Positions 46,015 to 55,529 of a DNA stretch of 64,000 nucleotides are shown here, piece by piece. Where the stretch lies: positions 1 through 64,000 of the forward strand of contig JAFQOW010000006.1 in NCBI GenBank assembly GCA_017412055.1, in the 5' to 3' direction. The position numbers were made by a program, and so were the translations under genes. The notes under the pieces were generated by a model, which searched no databases, was not told where the DNA came from, and saw only the letters and a list, made by a program, of their open reading frames with translations. Numbering within the stretch: the first letter of the stretch is position 1; the number at the start of each line of letters is the position of its first letter. The DNA comes from Lachnospiraceae bacterium (GTDB lineage Bacteria > Bacillota > Clostridia > Lachnospirales > Lachnospiraceae).

Positions 46015-47283
46015 ATGAATATGCAGGAACTTAACAACTCTTTATACTTTAACGGAACTGATTACTATATGCAATCTATTAAATTACAGGAGTTTTCAGA
46101 AAATCACGAGACTCCATTTTATGTATATGATATGAATTTTATTATTAATAATTACAACAAGCTTAAGGCTTGCTTTCCATGGGACAATGTAAAGCTTCAT
46201 TATGCTATGAAGGCTAATTATAACCCACATATGTTAAAAATCATGAAGGACAACGACTTCTGTCTTGATACAGTAAGCCCTGCTGAAGTTATCATGGCTA
46301 AGAAATTAGGCTTTGATAGTGAAAACATTCTCTTCACTGCCAACAATATGACAGATTCGGAGATGGAGCTTGTAAAAGCTCAGGATGTACTTTTTAACAT
46401 TGACTCCCTCTACAGACTTGAAGCATATGGTAAGGCTTACAATGGTAGCAAGGTTTGTTTAAGAATAAATCCAGATGTACAAGCTGGTGAAAATGCAAAG
46501 GTTGCAACAGCTGGCGCAGAAAGTAAATTTGGTATTCTTCTTGAGGACATTCATAAAGCTATAGCAATCGCTAAGGAAAATAATATTAAAATCGTAGGAC
46601 TTCATGAGCATACAGGTAGTGGTCTTTCTGATACTGGAAAAGTATTTGAAAGTATGGAAAATCTTCTTAATATAGTAAATGCTACAGATTTTCCAGATTT
46701 AGAGTTCATTGATTTTGGTGGCGGTTTTAAAGCTCGCTACTCTCCTTCAGAAGCAGTTATCGACTATGTAGAGTTTGGTAAGAAGGCTGTAGAAATGTTT
46801 GATGAAGCTTGTAAAAAATATGGAAGAAAATTAAAGCTATACTTCGAGCCTGGTAAGTATACCGTTGCTGAATCTGCATGTATGGTTATTCAGGTAAATA
46901 CAATAAAGAATAACAAAGGACGTCTTATAGTTGGAACAAACTCTGGTTTCCCACACCTTATAAGACCTGTATTCTATGATGCTTACCATCATGTTGTGAA
47001 TTTAAGCAATCCTACTGGTACACCTGCTGTTTACGATATCTATGGTAACACTTGTGAATCAGGTGACTGTTTTGCAAAGGAAAGAGAAATTTCAGAAATT
47101 CGTGTAGGTGATTATCTTGCTATTATGAACGCCGGTGCATATTGTCGTTCAATGGCATCAGAATATAACCTTCGTCCACTTCCTTCTGAGTATCTTATAT
47201 ACAATGAAGAGCTTATAACCAGCAAAAAGAAGTTGACACACGAAGAGTTAGCTGAGCGTATATTAAAAGATTACGGAATGTAA
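46015..47283 (+). CDS. lysA: diaminopimelate decarboxylase
   Basis: LysA makes L-lysine from meso-diaminopimelate with PLP. Of about 422 residues, key motifs are the PLP lysine in LHYAMKANYNP near residue 58, HEHTGSG (phosphate-side His), IDFGGGFKARYSPSE, YFEPGKYTV, and the subunit-crossing catalytic site GNTCESGDCFAKER followed by NAGAYC. CESGD is the true DAP-type motif, unlike the operonic paralogue at 6331. Three consecutive ATGs follow AAAGG; the third (46015) has the best spacing. A monocistronic promoter precedes it. Confidence 0.92.
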   Translation: MNMQELNNSLYFNGTDYYMQSIKLQEFSENHETPFYVYDMNFIINNYNKLKACFPWDNVKLHYAMKANYNPHMLKIMKDNDFCLDTVSPAEVIMAKKLGFDSENILFTANNMTDSEMELVKAQDVLFNIDSLYRLEAYGKAYNGSKVCLRINPDVQAGENAKVATAGAESKFGILLEDIHKAIAIAKENNIKIVGLHEHTGSGLSDTGKVFESMENLLNIVNATDFPDLEFIDFGGGFKARYSPSEAVIDYVEFGKKAVEMFDEACKKYGRKLKLYFEPGKYTVAESACMVIQVNTIKNNKGRLIVGTNSGFPHLIRPVFYDAYHHVVNLSNPTGTPAVYDIYGNTCESGDCFAKEREISEIRVGDYLAIMNAGAYCRSMASEYNLRPLPSEYLIYNEELITSKKKLTHEELAERILKDYGM

Positions 47284-47355
47284 AATTAAAAACGTATTGG
47301 CACGCAACAATACGTTAAGTTTAAATTATAAATAATTTTAGGAGGATTTAAATTT

Positions 47356-47916
47356 ATGAAGAAGGCATTCGCATTTCTTGCAACAGGATTTGAAGAGGTT
47401 GAAGCACTAGCCGTTATCGATGTATTAAGAAGAGCTGGCGTAGATGTAACAACAGTTTCTATATCGGATGGTAAATTAGTTACAGGAAGCCATAATATTC
47501 CTATAATGGCTGATGCATTTTTTGACGATATAAAGAATAGTGATGCTAATCTTTACTTCCTTCCAGGTGGTTTAGATGGCACAAACAATTTAGGTGCTCA
47601 TAAAGAATTATGTCAGCTTCTTATTGATAAATTTAATGAAGGACGCCATATATCTGCAGTATGTGCAGCTCCAAGTGTACTTGGCAAGTTAGGCATACTT
47701 AAGGGTAAGAAGGCTACTTGTTATCCAGGATTTGAAGAATACCTTGAGGGTGCTACAGTTCTTACTTCTGATAGAAGTATTCGTGTGGTTACTGATGGCA
47801 ATGTAACTACAAGTCGTGGAATGGGTACAAGTATAGAGCTTGGCCTTGAACTTTCTGCAATATTAGTGGATAAAGAGACTGCTGATAATCTTGCAATGGG
47901 TATTCAGCATTTATAA
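47356..47916 (+). CDS. DJ-1/PfpI-family protein (YajL/ThiJ-like)
   Basis: This 186-residue protein has the family start KKAFAFLATGFEEVEALAVI with the conserved Glu, LPGGLDGTNNL in the middle, and the nucleophile-elbow Cys in SAVCAAPSVLG near residue 105. DJ-1 proteins act as chaperones, deglycases or redox sensors; the exact activity here is unknown. AGGAGG lies 8 nt before the ATG. A hairpin without T-tract (47291-47316) separates it from lysA. Confidence 0.93.
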   Translation: MKKAFAFLATGFEEVEALAVIDVLRRAGVDVTTVSISDGKLVTGSHNIPIMADAFFDDIKNSDANLYFLPGGLDGTNNLGAHKELCQLLIDKFNEGRHISAVCAAPSVLGKLGILKGKKATCYPGFEEYLEGATVLTSDRSIRVVTDGNVTTSRGMGTSIELGLELSAILVDKETADNLAMGIQHL

Positions 47917-47985
47917 TTTATGACATCATTTTGTACAAAGTTTATACTGTGATTTTTATATACAAAAATTAACTAGGGAGGAAAT

Positions 47986-49008
47986 ATGACTAGAAATTAT
48001 AATAGAGGGAAAAAATATATAGAGCTTACTGCTGCACTTTTTGCAAGTGCATGTCTTTTTTGTGCTTGTGGCAATGACAAGGAGCTCCCTACTGCTTCTT
48101 ATTCCTATGGACCTGAGCTTGGTCTTGCCTCTGGTAATGTAGACCTTAGCAGTGATTCTCCTGATATAAATATCTCTGATATCAAATCACCTGTGGGTGA
48201 AAATATCGATTTCCTTTCTGGAGTTACTGTTATAAACGAAGAAGAATACGAAGATTTAGAAATATGGGCAGACGCTTCTACTATCGATATCTTTACACCA
48301 GGCAATTACACTGTTACATATACTTTTAAATATAGCGACAAGACATTTTCAAAAGACATCAATGTTACTATATTTGACCCAAATGAAGGCAAGGAACCTG
48401 AAGCTTCAGAGGGTGCAAGCGACTCATCAACTAAAGAAGACAACAATAGCGACAGCGGTAATGATAATACAAAACCAGCTACTACAGACAAGACTGACAC
48501 TGAAGAAAGAACTTCAAATTCAAATAAGAACGAAAGTACTGGTAACTCTCAAGGCTCTGACAAACCTACTTCTACCACGAAGCCTATAGTAACTTCTAAA
48601 CCAGATAATACAACAAAACCAATAGTTACTACAAAGCCTAATAGCACTACTAAACCAGTAGTTACTACAAAGCCTAATACTACTACAAAGCCCGTTGCTA
48701 CTACTAAACCTAGCAGCACCACTAAACCAGCTACTACCACAAAAAAAGATAAAACAACCAGAGAAATTATCACCACAAAAGGTAATAAAACCACTGAAAA
48801 TAAATATATTGGCAATTATACTATAGAGCTTTTATCTGGTAAAACTATTACCGTGAAAAACTCAACTTCAAAATATATTGTATCAACAAGAACAGAAACC
48901 TCTACCATTACAAAAAACGGTTCTAAATATAAGGTTTCAAAGCTTATCATAAGATATAATACTGGAGCTGAGCAGATACTTGAAGTGGTGGAAGAAAAGA
49001 TTAATTAA
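47986..49008 (+). CDS. cell-surface lipoprotein with Ig-like domain and Thr/Lys/Pro repeats
   Basis: This is a 340-residue exported protein. A signal segment ends in LFCAC near residue 28, a loose lipobox (Cys-Ala-Cys). Residues 60-130 look like a bacterial Ig-like/DUF5011 domain (SGVTVINEEEYEDLEIWADA, then PGNYTVTYTFKYSD). A disordered Ser/Asp/Asn-rich linker follows, then five 12-residue units of the type TTKPxVTTKPNx, probably a wall-spanning stalk. A small C-terminal beta domain ends it. AGGGAGG precedes the ATG. The function is likely surface display; ligand unknown. Confidence 0.8.
   Translation: MTRNYNRGKKYIELTAALFASACLFCACGNDKELPTASYSYGPELGLASGNVDLSSDSPDINISDIKSPVGENIDFLSGVTVINEEEYEDLEIWADASTIDIFTPGNYTVTYTFKYSDKTFSKDINVTIFDPNEGKEPEASEGASDSSTKEDNNSDSGNDNTKPATTDKTDTEERTSNSNKNESTGNSQGSDKPTSTTKPIVTSKPDNTTKPIVTTKPNSTTKPVVTTKPNTTTKPVATTKPSSTTKPATTTKKDKTTREIITTKGNKTTENKYIGNYTIELLSGKTITVKNSTSKYIVSTRTETSTITKNGSKYKVSKLIIRYNTGAEQILEVVEEKIN
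48574..48753 (+). repeat. five 36-bp in-frame repeats
   Basis: Units start at 48574, 48610, 48646, 48682 and 48718, each coding for TTKP-x-V/T-TTKP-x-x. The units diverge at synonymous positions, so the array is not freshly amplified. Length variation between strains is expected. Confidence 0.85.
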
Positions 49009-49086
49009 ATTCTGATAAACAATTTATAGTAATTTAATGACTCATAAATAATAGCTAAACCAAAAGAATGAAAGGCTTTAACATAT

Positions 49087-49554
49087 ATGGAAATAGAAAG
49101 AAAATATTTGATAAAAAAAGAGGACATACCTTTTGATTTAAAAGATTATCCAGCACACATTATAGAGCAGGCTTACCTTTGTACAGAACCGGTTGTAAGA
49201 GTAAGAAAAGATGATGATGATTACTATATGACCTACAAGGGCAAAGGGCTAAAGGTACGAGAAGAATATAATCTTCCTCTGACAGCTGATGCATATGCCC
49301 ATTTACTAAAAAAGGCTGATGGCAATGTTATCACAAAGACAAGATACCTTATCCCTCTTCAAGACAATAATTTGAACAAGGATTTACTTATAGAATTGGA
49401 CGTATTTGAGGGTAAATTTGAAGGATTATATCTTGCAGAGGTGGAATTTACTTCTGAAGAGGATGCCGATAATTTTACACCACCTTATTGGTTTGGTGAA
49501 GATGTGACATTAGATGGAACATATCACAACTCTAGAATGAGTCAGGCGAATTAA
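49087..49554 (+). CDS. CYTH-domain triphosphate-tunnel protein
   Basis: This 155-residue protein starts MEIERKYLIKK, the ExExK hallmark of CYTH/TTM proteins. It continues with RVRKDDDDYYMTYKGKGLKV, EEYNLPL, TKTRYLIP, IELDVFEGKFEGLYLAEVEF and a C-terminal PYWFGEDVT. These alternating charged strands line a tunnel binding tri- or polyphosphate with a metal. Bacterial members are tripolyphosphatases, adenylate cyclases or thiamine-triphosphatases; which applies cannot be told. Confidence 0.9.
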   Translation: MEIERKYLIKKEDIPFDLKDYPAHIIEQAYLCTEPVVRVRKDDDDYYMTYKGKGLKVREEYNLPLTADAYAHLLKKADGNVITKTRYLIPLQDNNLNKDLLIELDVFEGKFEGLYLAEVEFTSEEDADNFTPPYWFGEDVTLDGTYHNSRMSQAN

Positions 49555-49593
49555 TATATTATTTAGATTACAAAAAATTTATATATAAAATTC

Positions 49594-49635
49594 AAACCCT
49601 ACAGGTATTAAACTTGTAGGGTTTCATTGTTTTAT
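49594..49635 (+). terminator. intrinsic terminator after the CYTH gene
   Basis: AAACCCTACA (49594-49603) and TGTAGGGTTT (49615-49624) form a perfect 10-bp stem; TTTCATTGTTTTATT follows. Its A-rich left flank could also serve the convergent HD-GYP gene. Confidence 0.85.
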
Positions 49636-49664
49636 TATGAAATTTCATATAAATTGCCTATCTA

Positions 49665-50777
49665 TTACATGAGCGCCGTTATCTCCATATTATCCTGACG
49701 AGATAAATCTACATAAGCACCGCCAACTAATACACCAGGTCGACCTAATGCATATTTATTTATCATAATAATCTTACCTTCTAAATCTCCATTGAGGATT
49801 ACCTCTGCATTGACATAAGACTGTGCAATCTTTTCAAGGAATATAAACAATACCTTTGGATCGTATGCGTCAATATTTTCCTCAAATATAGATATAACCT
49901 CAAACGGACATATTCCTTTTCTGTATATACGATTTGAAGTCATAGCATCATAGACATCTGCAATAGCTACTATTCTTGAGAATTGATTTATCTCATTGTA
50001 TCTAAGCTTATTAGGATATCCTTTACCATCACATCTTTCATGGTGCTGCAAAGCCGCAAGCTTAATTCGCTCATCCAATTCAATCTTCTCAAGTAGATTA
50101 TATCCATGAATGGTATGAGTCTGAATAAGCGCATACTCTGTAGGCGACAATCTACTTGGCTTCGTGATAATCTCTATAGGAATCATAACCTTACCTATAT
50201 CATGAAGAAGTCCACATATAGTTAAAGTATCACATTCCTCCGGACTAAGCCCCATCCACTTACCTATAACTCTCGAAATAAGCGCAACATTTATGGAATG
50301 AACATAAGTTAAATCATCATAGCCTTCTATACAGTGAATCATATCAAATAAGCTTACATCTGGATTAAAATCATCCGTAATCTTTTTAACACTGCTAAGA
50401 AGCTGGTCAATATTAACCTCTTCGCTCTTAGTTACCACAGCATTGATACAATCAGATATATTATTAACCGACTCTTGGAACATATTTTCAAACTCTCTAA
50501 ATTGTTCGCTCTCTTTGATTCTTCTAAAATAGCCACCTGACTCAATCTTATACTCGCTAAAAATATGTCTCTCTAAATCATCCATATTATATGATGCAAG
50601 CTTTATAGGCTTATCATCTTCAATATAAAAATCAAATACTGCGTAATATTTTAGCCTGTCGATAATATCTCTCGTCAGGACTGTACCACGTGGAATGACA
50701 AGATGATTGCTTTCATTGTATACATCACCTGCTACCACCATTCCTTCTTCAGCTTTAATTGTAAGAATTCTTTTCAT
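49665..50777 (-). CDS. HD-GYP domain phosphodiesterase
   Basis: This 370-residue protein has an N-terminal ~130-residue region (EGMVVAGDVYNESNHLVIPR, as in many HD-GYP proteins) and a C-terminal HD-GYP domain. The metal site HDIGKVMIP lies near residue 187, with TIHGYNLLE, HHERCDGKGYPNKL and VAIADVYDAMTSNR following. The expected activity is hydrolysis of cyclic di-GMP. No receiver or membrane sensor is present. It is adjacent to and co-directional with the dehydrogenase upstream. Confidence 0.92.
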   Translation of the reverse strand: MKRILTIKAEEGMVVAGDVYNESNHLVIPRGTVLTRDIIDRLKYYAVFDFYIEDDKPIKLASYNMDDLERHIFSEYKIESGGYFRRIKESEQFREFENMFQESVNNISDCINAVVTKSEEVNIDQLLSSVKKITDDFNPDVSLFDMIHCIEGYDDLTYVHSINVALISRVIGKWMGLSPEECDTLTICGLLHDIGKVMIPIEIITKPSRLSPTEYALIQTHTIHGYNLLEKIELDERIKLAALQHHERCDGKGYPNKLRYNEINQFSRIVAIADVYDAMTSNRIYRKGICPFEVISIFEENIDAYDPKVLFIFLEKIAQSYVNAEVILNGDLEGKIIMINKYALGRPGVLVGGAYVDLSRQDNMEITALM

Positions 50778-50802
50778 CTAAACCACCTCAAATACCTTCA
50801 TA

Positions 50803-51750
50803 TCAATTGACAACATTAACCGGTCTGCCCTCCATAAAACAAGCTATATTGTCACAAACAATCTCTAATAATCTCTCTCTCGTCTCAATAGGTGCCCATG
50901 CCACGTGTGGTGTAATGGTAATATTCGGCGCTTCGCAAAGTGGATTATCCTTATCCATAGGCTCACATGTTAATACATCTATAGCCGCTGCTCCGATAAC
51001 ACCTTCTTTGAGAGCTCTAGCTAAATCTTCTTCAACCATCACACCGCCCCTTGCAGTATTTACAAACAAGCTTCCTATCTTAAACTTCTTAAACATATCA
51101 TAATCAAATAGCTTCTCGGACTGGTCATTTAATGGACAATGTACTGTCACTATGTCTGCTTGGCTTACCAATGTTTCAATATCAGTAAAGACCACATCCT
51201 CGTCCTCTTTTTCACTTCTATTAAACGCTATAACCTTCATATCAAAGGCTTTTGCAATCTTAGCAACCTTCTGTCCAATACTGCCATAGCCCACAATACC
51301 TATAGTCTTACCTGCAAGCTCTCTCATATTATAGATAAATGGCGAAAAGACATCTGCTGTCTTCCAACCACCTTCCTTGACAAAACCATCATACTCCTTA
51401 ATCTTCCCATAATGATTAAGAATCAATGCAAATGTATGCTGCGCTACTGCGTCTGTAGAGTAGCTTCCCGCATTACACACAGTAATTCCAAGCTCTCTTG
51501 CATAATCTATATCAATATTGTTATAGCCGGTAGCAAACAAACCTATGTATTTAAGATTAGGACACTGACCTATATTCTCTCTACCCAGATGGGTCTTATT
51601 GCAAAGAACAATATCAGCATCTCCTATATGTTCAACCATCTCTTCTGGTTTCGTAAGCTCATAGATAACCAATTCACCAAGGTCCTTTAACGGTTCAAAA
51701 AAAGCCGGTCCTGTTCCAATAGTTTTCGCATCTGTTACAACGATTTTCAT
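50803..51750 (-). CDS. D-2-hydroxyacid dehydrogenase (hydroxypyruvate reductase type)
   Basis: This 315-residue NAD-dependent enzyme has the Rossmann motif GIVGYGSIGQKVAKIAKAF near residue 150, catalytic Arg in VNTARGGVMVEEDL, Glu in LTCEPM and His in ITPHVAWAPIETRERL. It most resembles glycerate dehydrogenase/hydroxypyruvate reductase; other 2-ketoacid substrates are possible. ATG 51750 has AGGAG 8 nt upstream. Confidence 0.9.
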   Translation of the reverse strand: MKIVVTDAKTIGTGPAFFEPLKDLGELVIYELTKPEEMVEHIGDADIVLCNKTHLGRENIGQCPNLKYIGLFATGYNNIDIDYARELGITVCNAGSYSTDAVAQHTFALILNHYGKIKEYDGFVKEGGWKTADVFSPFIYNMRELAGKTIGIVGYGSIGQKVAKIAKAFDMKVIAFNRSEKEDEDVVFTDIETLVSQADIVTVHCPLNDQSEKLFDYDMFKKFKIGSLFVNTARGGVMVEEDLARALKEGVIGAAAIDVLTCEPMDKDNPLCEAPNITITPHVAWAPIETRERLLEIVCDNIACFMEGRPVNVVN

Positions 51751-51875
51751 TAATATAACTCCTATAATTTCACAGCAAAACTGCATAGTATCAATAAAAT
51801 TATATAACTTTTTGTGTATAAAGTAAACTAAAAATTAAATTTACAACTTATTTTAACCAATCCACGCAAAACACC

Positions 51876-51904
51876 TTGATTTACTTCCTGTTACCATATA
51901 ATAT
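51876..51904 (+). promoter_or_regulatory. promoter of the small membrane protein gene
   Basis: TTGATT (51876-51881), 17 bp, TAATAT (51899-51904), about 35 nt before the start codon. Confidence 0.6.
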
Positions 51905-51939
51905 AAATATATAACTCAAATGATAAAGGTGGGATTTGA

Positions 51940-52290
51940 ATGGACGATATTATAGAATTTGTAGTAGAATTTGTAATTGATTTAATTATAGATGGCGGAA
52001 CAGAGCTTACCAAAAACAAAAAGGTAAGTAAATGGATACGCTATCCTATCGTAATTATTGCCTCATTAATTACCTTGGCAATATTAGGTCTTATGTTATT
52101 TGTAAGCTTTTCAATTATGGGTGAAAGTCTCCTTGGTGGCTTAATAATCTTAGGCTTTACACTTCTTTTCACCGGCATAATTATATACAAAGTAAGGAAA
52201 ACATACATAGAAGTAAAAGAAGAAAAAAAGAAAGAAACTTTACTAGATGAATATAAAGAACAAGAAGGAATAAGCCCAGACCTTAAATAA
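51940..52290 (+). CDS. small two-helix membrane protein
   Basis: I do not recognise this 116-residue protein. An acidic amphipathic N-terminus (MDDIIEFVVEFVIDLIIDGG) precedes two membrane helices (about 38-58 and 63-83) and a charged, Lys/Glu-rich C-terminal tail. AAGGTGGG lies 8 nt before the ATG. It has its own promoter and a terminator overlapping its last codons. Confidence 0.75.
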   Translation: MDDIIEFVVEFVIDLIIDGGTELTKNKKVSKWIRYPIVIIASLITLAILGLMLFVSFSIMGESLLGGLIILGFTLLFTGIIIYKVRKTYIEVKEEKKKETLLDEYKEQEGISPDLK

Positions 52291-52307
52291 GGTCGGGCTT
52301 ATTATTT
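52271..52307 (+). terminator. intrinsic terminator overlapping the end of the small membrane protein gene
   Basis: TAAGCCCAGACC and GGTCGGGCTTA pair (one bulge) around TTAAATAA, followed by TTATTTC. The stop codon lies in the loop. Confidence 0.8.
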
Positions 52308-52353
52308 CATCTAGTTATAATTCTTCAACAACCATTAAAGCCTTGCCAGCGTA

Positions 52354-54897
52354 CTATTCTTCTCTTTTAATCGACATTCCACATACACAAGCTGCGGTTA
52401 CTAACATACTTATTATCAACCACGATATTGGTGACATATCACCTGCATTTGGCATATCACCTGCATCTGGCATATCACCTGCATCTGGCGCTTCGATTGC
52501 ATCTGGAAGAGAAATTACACCCTCTATTACATCATACGCACTATTTTTAGGTGTAAATACCCATATTGCACTCTTTGTAGATGCTCCGATAATGGTATCT
52601 GGTTCCTTCCAAGAGATGGTGCCCTCTATCTCCTCACCTAGATGATTTACAACTTTAACATCATCAAATACAACTGTAGATAACTTCTGGCCTATCACAA
52701 GTACTGGATTATTCAGTGTTGCTGTGCCCTTTAACTGAAGCTTTTCCTTTATCTCAGCACACATTGCCACATTATCATCCGCATCCACTATAATCTTGAA
52801 ATACTCGTAGTCATCTATTGAACTATATTCTACCTTTAGTTCATCTATCTTTCCATCCTTTGGCACCTTCATTTCAACAAATTCACCAAATACAATTCCT
52901 TCCGACGCCATAATAACAGATATGTAATCTTCTTCGTCACTATATGAATTTAGTATTGCAGCACCACCATTGATTGTCACTTTTCCTTCACTATATATGC
53001 AGGCATCACCACATTTTGCAGTTATAGTACCTGCCACAAGCAAGATATCGCTGTCTGCATCCAATCCCCTATCATCTGTATCTATAGTAATCATTCCACC
53101 ATTGATAGTTATTTTTTCTGTAACAATACCATCATCATCCTTAGATACAATATTTACAACACCACCATTGATAATCGCATTTCCATAAGTATTAATACCA
53201 TCATCTTCAGATTCAATATCAATAGTACCACCGTTTATTACCACATCACTATACCCATTTACTTCCACTGCATCATCATCTACTGTCGTAATATATAAGT
53301 AGCCACCATTCATTATAAAGTCATCATACACTACAACACCATCCTCAAACGCATCAATAGTCAACTTTCCACCATTTACAGTCAAACCACCCTCGCAATA
53401 GATACCTTCTTCGTCTGCATTAATAGCAATGCTTCCACCCTCTATAATCAGGTCACATCCATTTACTAGAATGTCATCATCATCTAATTCACCATAAATG
53501 TACATACCATAATCTGCTGTAGCCTTCAACGAACCCTTACCGGAAAATTTCAACTTTTTTCCATAGAACGTAATAACTTCCGATTCCGGTGATACATTTG
53601 TAAGAACACTATCTCCTACAAGTACTATCTCCAGTTCATTAGTCTCAGAATAAATCACAGATGAATATTCTGAATCATACCAATATCCTTCGCCCTTGTA
53701 GCTATAATTATCAAGCGTAAGTACACCATCCTTATAATAAGCATAACCACCTGTCTCTGGCTTTACCTTTGTTGTCTTATCAGCTCCTAATGGAAGATAA
53801 TCGCCATTAACCAAACCAACTTCCCCCACATAAGCATCATATATAATTTCCCATATTGCATACAATGTCGTATCTTCTGTTAGTTCATATTGGTACTTTG
53901 TGTATTCTTCTCCTTTTGGTGTTTTAGACCATCCAAGAAATCTCAATCCCTCCGGTGCTGTAAACTGACATTCAGGCAATTCATATATACCAGCATTTAT
54001 TTCTACAGATTCCATAATACCACTACCACCATTAGCATTGAAAGAAACCTTTATCATTTTATTTAAAATCACCAATTCGCCGTCACTTATTGTCTCAACC
54101 TTATCCCCCTGTTCATCAACCCATGCATATCCTGATGGAATGCTTATTTTACTTGCATTAGGAGCAGTTTCAAAATACACTCTATAATTTATTTCAGTAA
54201 AATCAGATAAATCTAACGTACCACCCGCATACATAAACATTACAAGTGTTATACCAGTGTTAGTAGTGTAAAACTCGCCGCTATTCACCTTAGTTGTTCC
54301 ATCAACCATTCTCACAATAGGATTTCCCTTTGTTACAAAAGTTCCATCCAAAATATTAAGATTACCATTTCCATTAAATATTGTGTAATAGCTATCTGTA
54401 CCATCAAAGGTACCTCCTTTTATAGTAGCTGTACCATTTTCTTCCACGTTTAACGCCGAAAAAAGCCCTTGATAATTTCCCTTTTCAACTATTACATTTG
54501 CGCCATTTTCCACACTAATAGCTATACTTTCACCATTTGTCCCTAATCCCTTTAGCAATCCAGTTTCATTTTCACTAGAATCAGTAAATTTTACTTCTAC
54601 TCCACTACCTGTTACTACAAACATTTTCTTATCCATAGCACCAGTCATTGTCTTTCCATTCAAGTCGACATGCAACGAATGTTCTACATCCACACTATCT
54701 GATAATGTAATATCCGCTACAAACTTTACATTTTCTCCATTTTCAATAGCTGCAATCAATTCTACTTCATTATTAACTTCCGTATAGACTACATTCTCTT
54801 CAGATTGTGATTCATCTGCCAGCGCTGTCAACTCCCCACTTGAACTCACTAGGATCATCATCAATATGAGCATTATTAGTTGTTTTACCTTCTTCAT
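52354..54897 (-). CDS. large secreted Asp-rich beta-helix surface protein
   Basis: This 847-residue protein has a signal peptide (KKVKQLIMLILMMILVSSS) and an N-terminal solenoid of short parallel-beta repeats. An InlB/Flg_new-type repeat (VSFNANGGSGIMESVEINAG ... YAIWE) sits near residue 290. A central array follows with many turns of the form xxINGGxxxIxxxDDGI, as in DUF4353 carbohydrate-binding proteins. A C-terminal tail repeats DAGDMP three times before a hydrophobic helix and IKREE, the layout of a sortase-sorted protein with a variant signal. ATG 54897 follows AGGAGG by 6 nt. The Asp-rich turns may bind calcium. Confidence 0.82.
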   Translation of the reverse strand: MKKVKQLIMLILMMILVSSSGELTALADESQSEENVVYTEVNNEVELIAAIENGENVKFVADITLSDSVDVEHSLHVDLNGKTMTGAMDKKMFVVTGSGVEVKFTDSSENETGLLKGLGTNGESIAISVENGANVIVEKGNYQGLFSALNVEENGTATIKGGTFDGTDSYYTIFNGNGNLNILDGTFVTKGNPIVRMVDGTTKVNSGEFYTTNTGITLVMFMYAGGTLDLSDFTEINYRVYFETAPNASKISIPSGYAWVDEQGDKVETISDGELVILNKMIKVSFNANGGSGIMESVEINAGIYELPECQFTAPEGLRFLGWSKTPKGEEYTKYQYELTEDTTLYAIWEIIYDAYVGEVGLVNGDYLPLGADKTTKVKPETGGYAYYKDGVLTLDNYSYKGEGYWYDSEYSSVIYSETNELEIVLVGDSVLTNVSPESEVITFYGKKLKFSGKGSLKATADYGMYIYGELDDDDILVNGCDLIIEGGSIAINADEEGIYCEGGLTVNGGKLTIDAFEDGVVVYDDFIMNGGYLYITTVDDDAVEVNGYSDVVINGGTIDIESEDDGINTYGNAIINGGVVNIVSKDDDGIVTEKITINGGMITIDTDDRGLDADSDILLVAGTITAKCGDACIYSEGKVTINGGAAILNSYSDEEDYISVIMASEGIVFGEFVEMKVPKDGKIDELKVEYSSIDDYEYFKIIVDADDNVAMCAEIKEKLQLKGTATLNNPVLVIGQKLSTVVFDDVKVVNHLGEEIEGTISWKEPDTIIGASTKSAIWVFTPKNSAYDVIEGVISLPDAIEAPDAGDMPDAGDMPNAGDMSPISWLIISMLVTAACVCGMSIKREE
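52436..52489 (-). repeat. three 18-bp tandem repeats in the sorting-like tail
   Basis: ATATCACCTGCAT(T/C)TGGC occurs three times exactly end to end, coding for DAGDMP/NAGDM. Near identity points to recent slippage or amplification. Confidence 0.85.
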
Positions 54898-55039
54898 ATA
54901 TGTCCTCCTACCCTTCATGTTTTTAAATTTTCATATGTGGTATTATCGCTATTTTTTCCATAGCAGCACATATCTTGTATATGTAATAATTGTAGTGTTT
55001 GACTTATTTTTTGTCAATATTCTATACACTTTTAGATAC

Positions 55040-55071
55040 AAAAAGCCCTAGAGTCATATAACTCTAAGGCT
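55040..55071 (-). terminator. intrinsic terminator of bcp
   Basis: On the minus strand AGCCTTAGAGT and ACTCTAGGGCT pair with one mismatch and are followed by TTTTTG. It lies just past the bcp stop. Confidence 0.85.
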
Positions 55072-55076
55072 CCTAG

Positions 55077-55529
55077 TTATAATTCTTGCAGCATCTTTTC
55101 TGGATCCTCTGCCGCCTTAACCTTATCATTTGCTTTAACAATAATCCCTTGCTCATCGATAAGATATGTTGTTCTTACAACTCCCATAGAAACCTTGCCA
55201 TAATTTTTCTTTTCTTTCCATACATCATAGGCCTCGATAACTTTACGTTCTGGGTCTGCCAAAAGAGTGAATGCCAATCCGTATTTTTCCACAAATTTCT
55301 TATGTGAAGCTACAGAGTCCTTGCTAATTCCAAGGACAACTGCCCCTTTCTCCATAAACTGAGGATGTCTTTCAGAAAATCCACAGGCCTGCTTTGTACA
55401 ACCTGGTGTATTGTCCTTGGGATAAAAATATAAAATCACCTTTTTCCCAGTATAATCACTTAATTTTTGCATGTTTCCATCCTGATCAGGTAATTCAAAA
55501 TCAGGCGCCTTTGTTCCTACTTCTAACAT
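55077..55529 (-). CDS. bcp: thioredoxin-dependent peroxiredoxin (BCP type)
   Basis: This cytoplasmic enzyme reduces hydroperoxides. The 150-residue length, VGTKAPDFELPDQDG start and active-site FYPKDNTPGCTKQACGFSER with peroxidatic Cys near 45 and the resolving Cys five residues on are typical. GISKDSVASHKKFVEKYGL follows. AGGAGG lies upstream of ATG. Confidence 0.96.
   Translation of the reverse strand: MLEVGTKAPDFELPDQDGNMQKLSDYTGKKVILYFYPKDNTPGCTKQACGFSERHPQFMEKGAVVLGISKDSVASHKKFVEKYGLAFTLLADPERKVIEAYDVWKEKKNYGKVSMGVVRTTYLIDEQGIIVKANDKVKAAEDPEKMLQEL

Noticed and set aside
47291-47316. Hairpin AACGTATTG/CAATACGTT as terminator of lysA
   Set aside because: There is no T-tract on the plus strand after it; it may be a processing or pausing structure but cannot be supported as a terminator.
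48549-48815. Minus-strand frame of 88 codons rich in Val and Gly, opposite the lipoprotein repeats
   Set aside because: It is the mirror of the Thr/Lys/Pro repeat codons on the plus strand, with no ribosome site and no protein-like variety.
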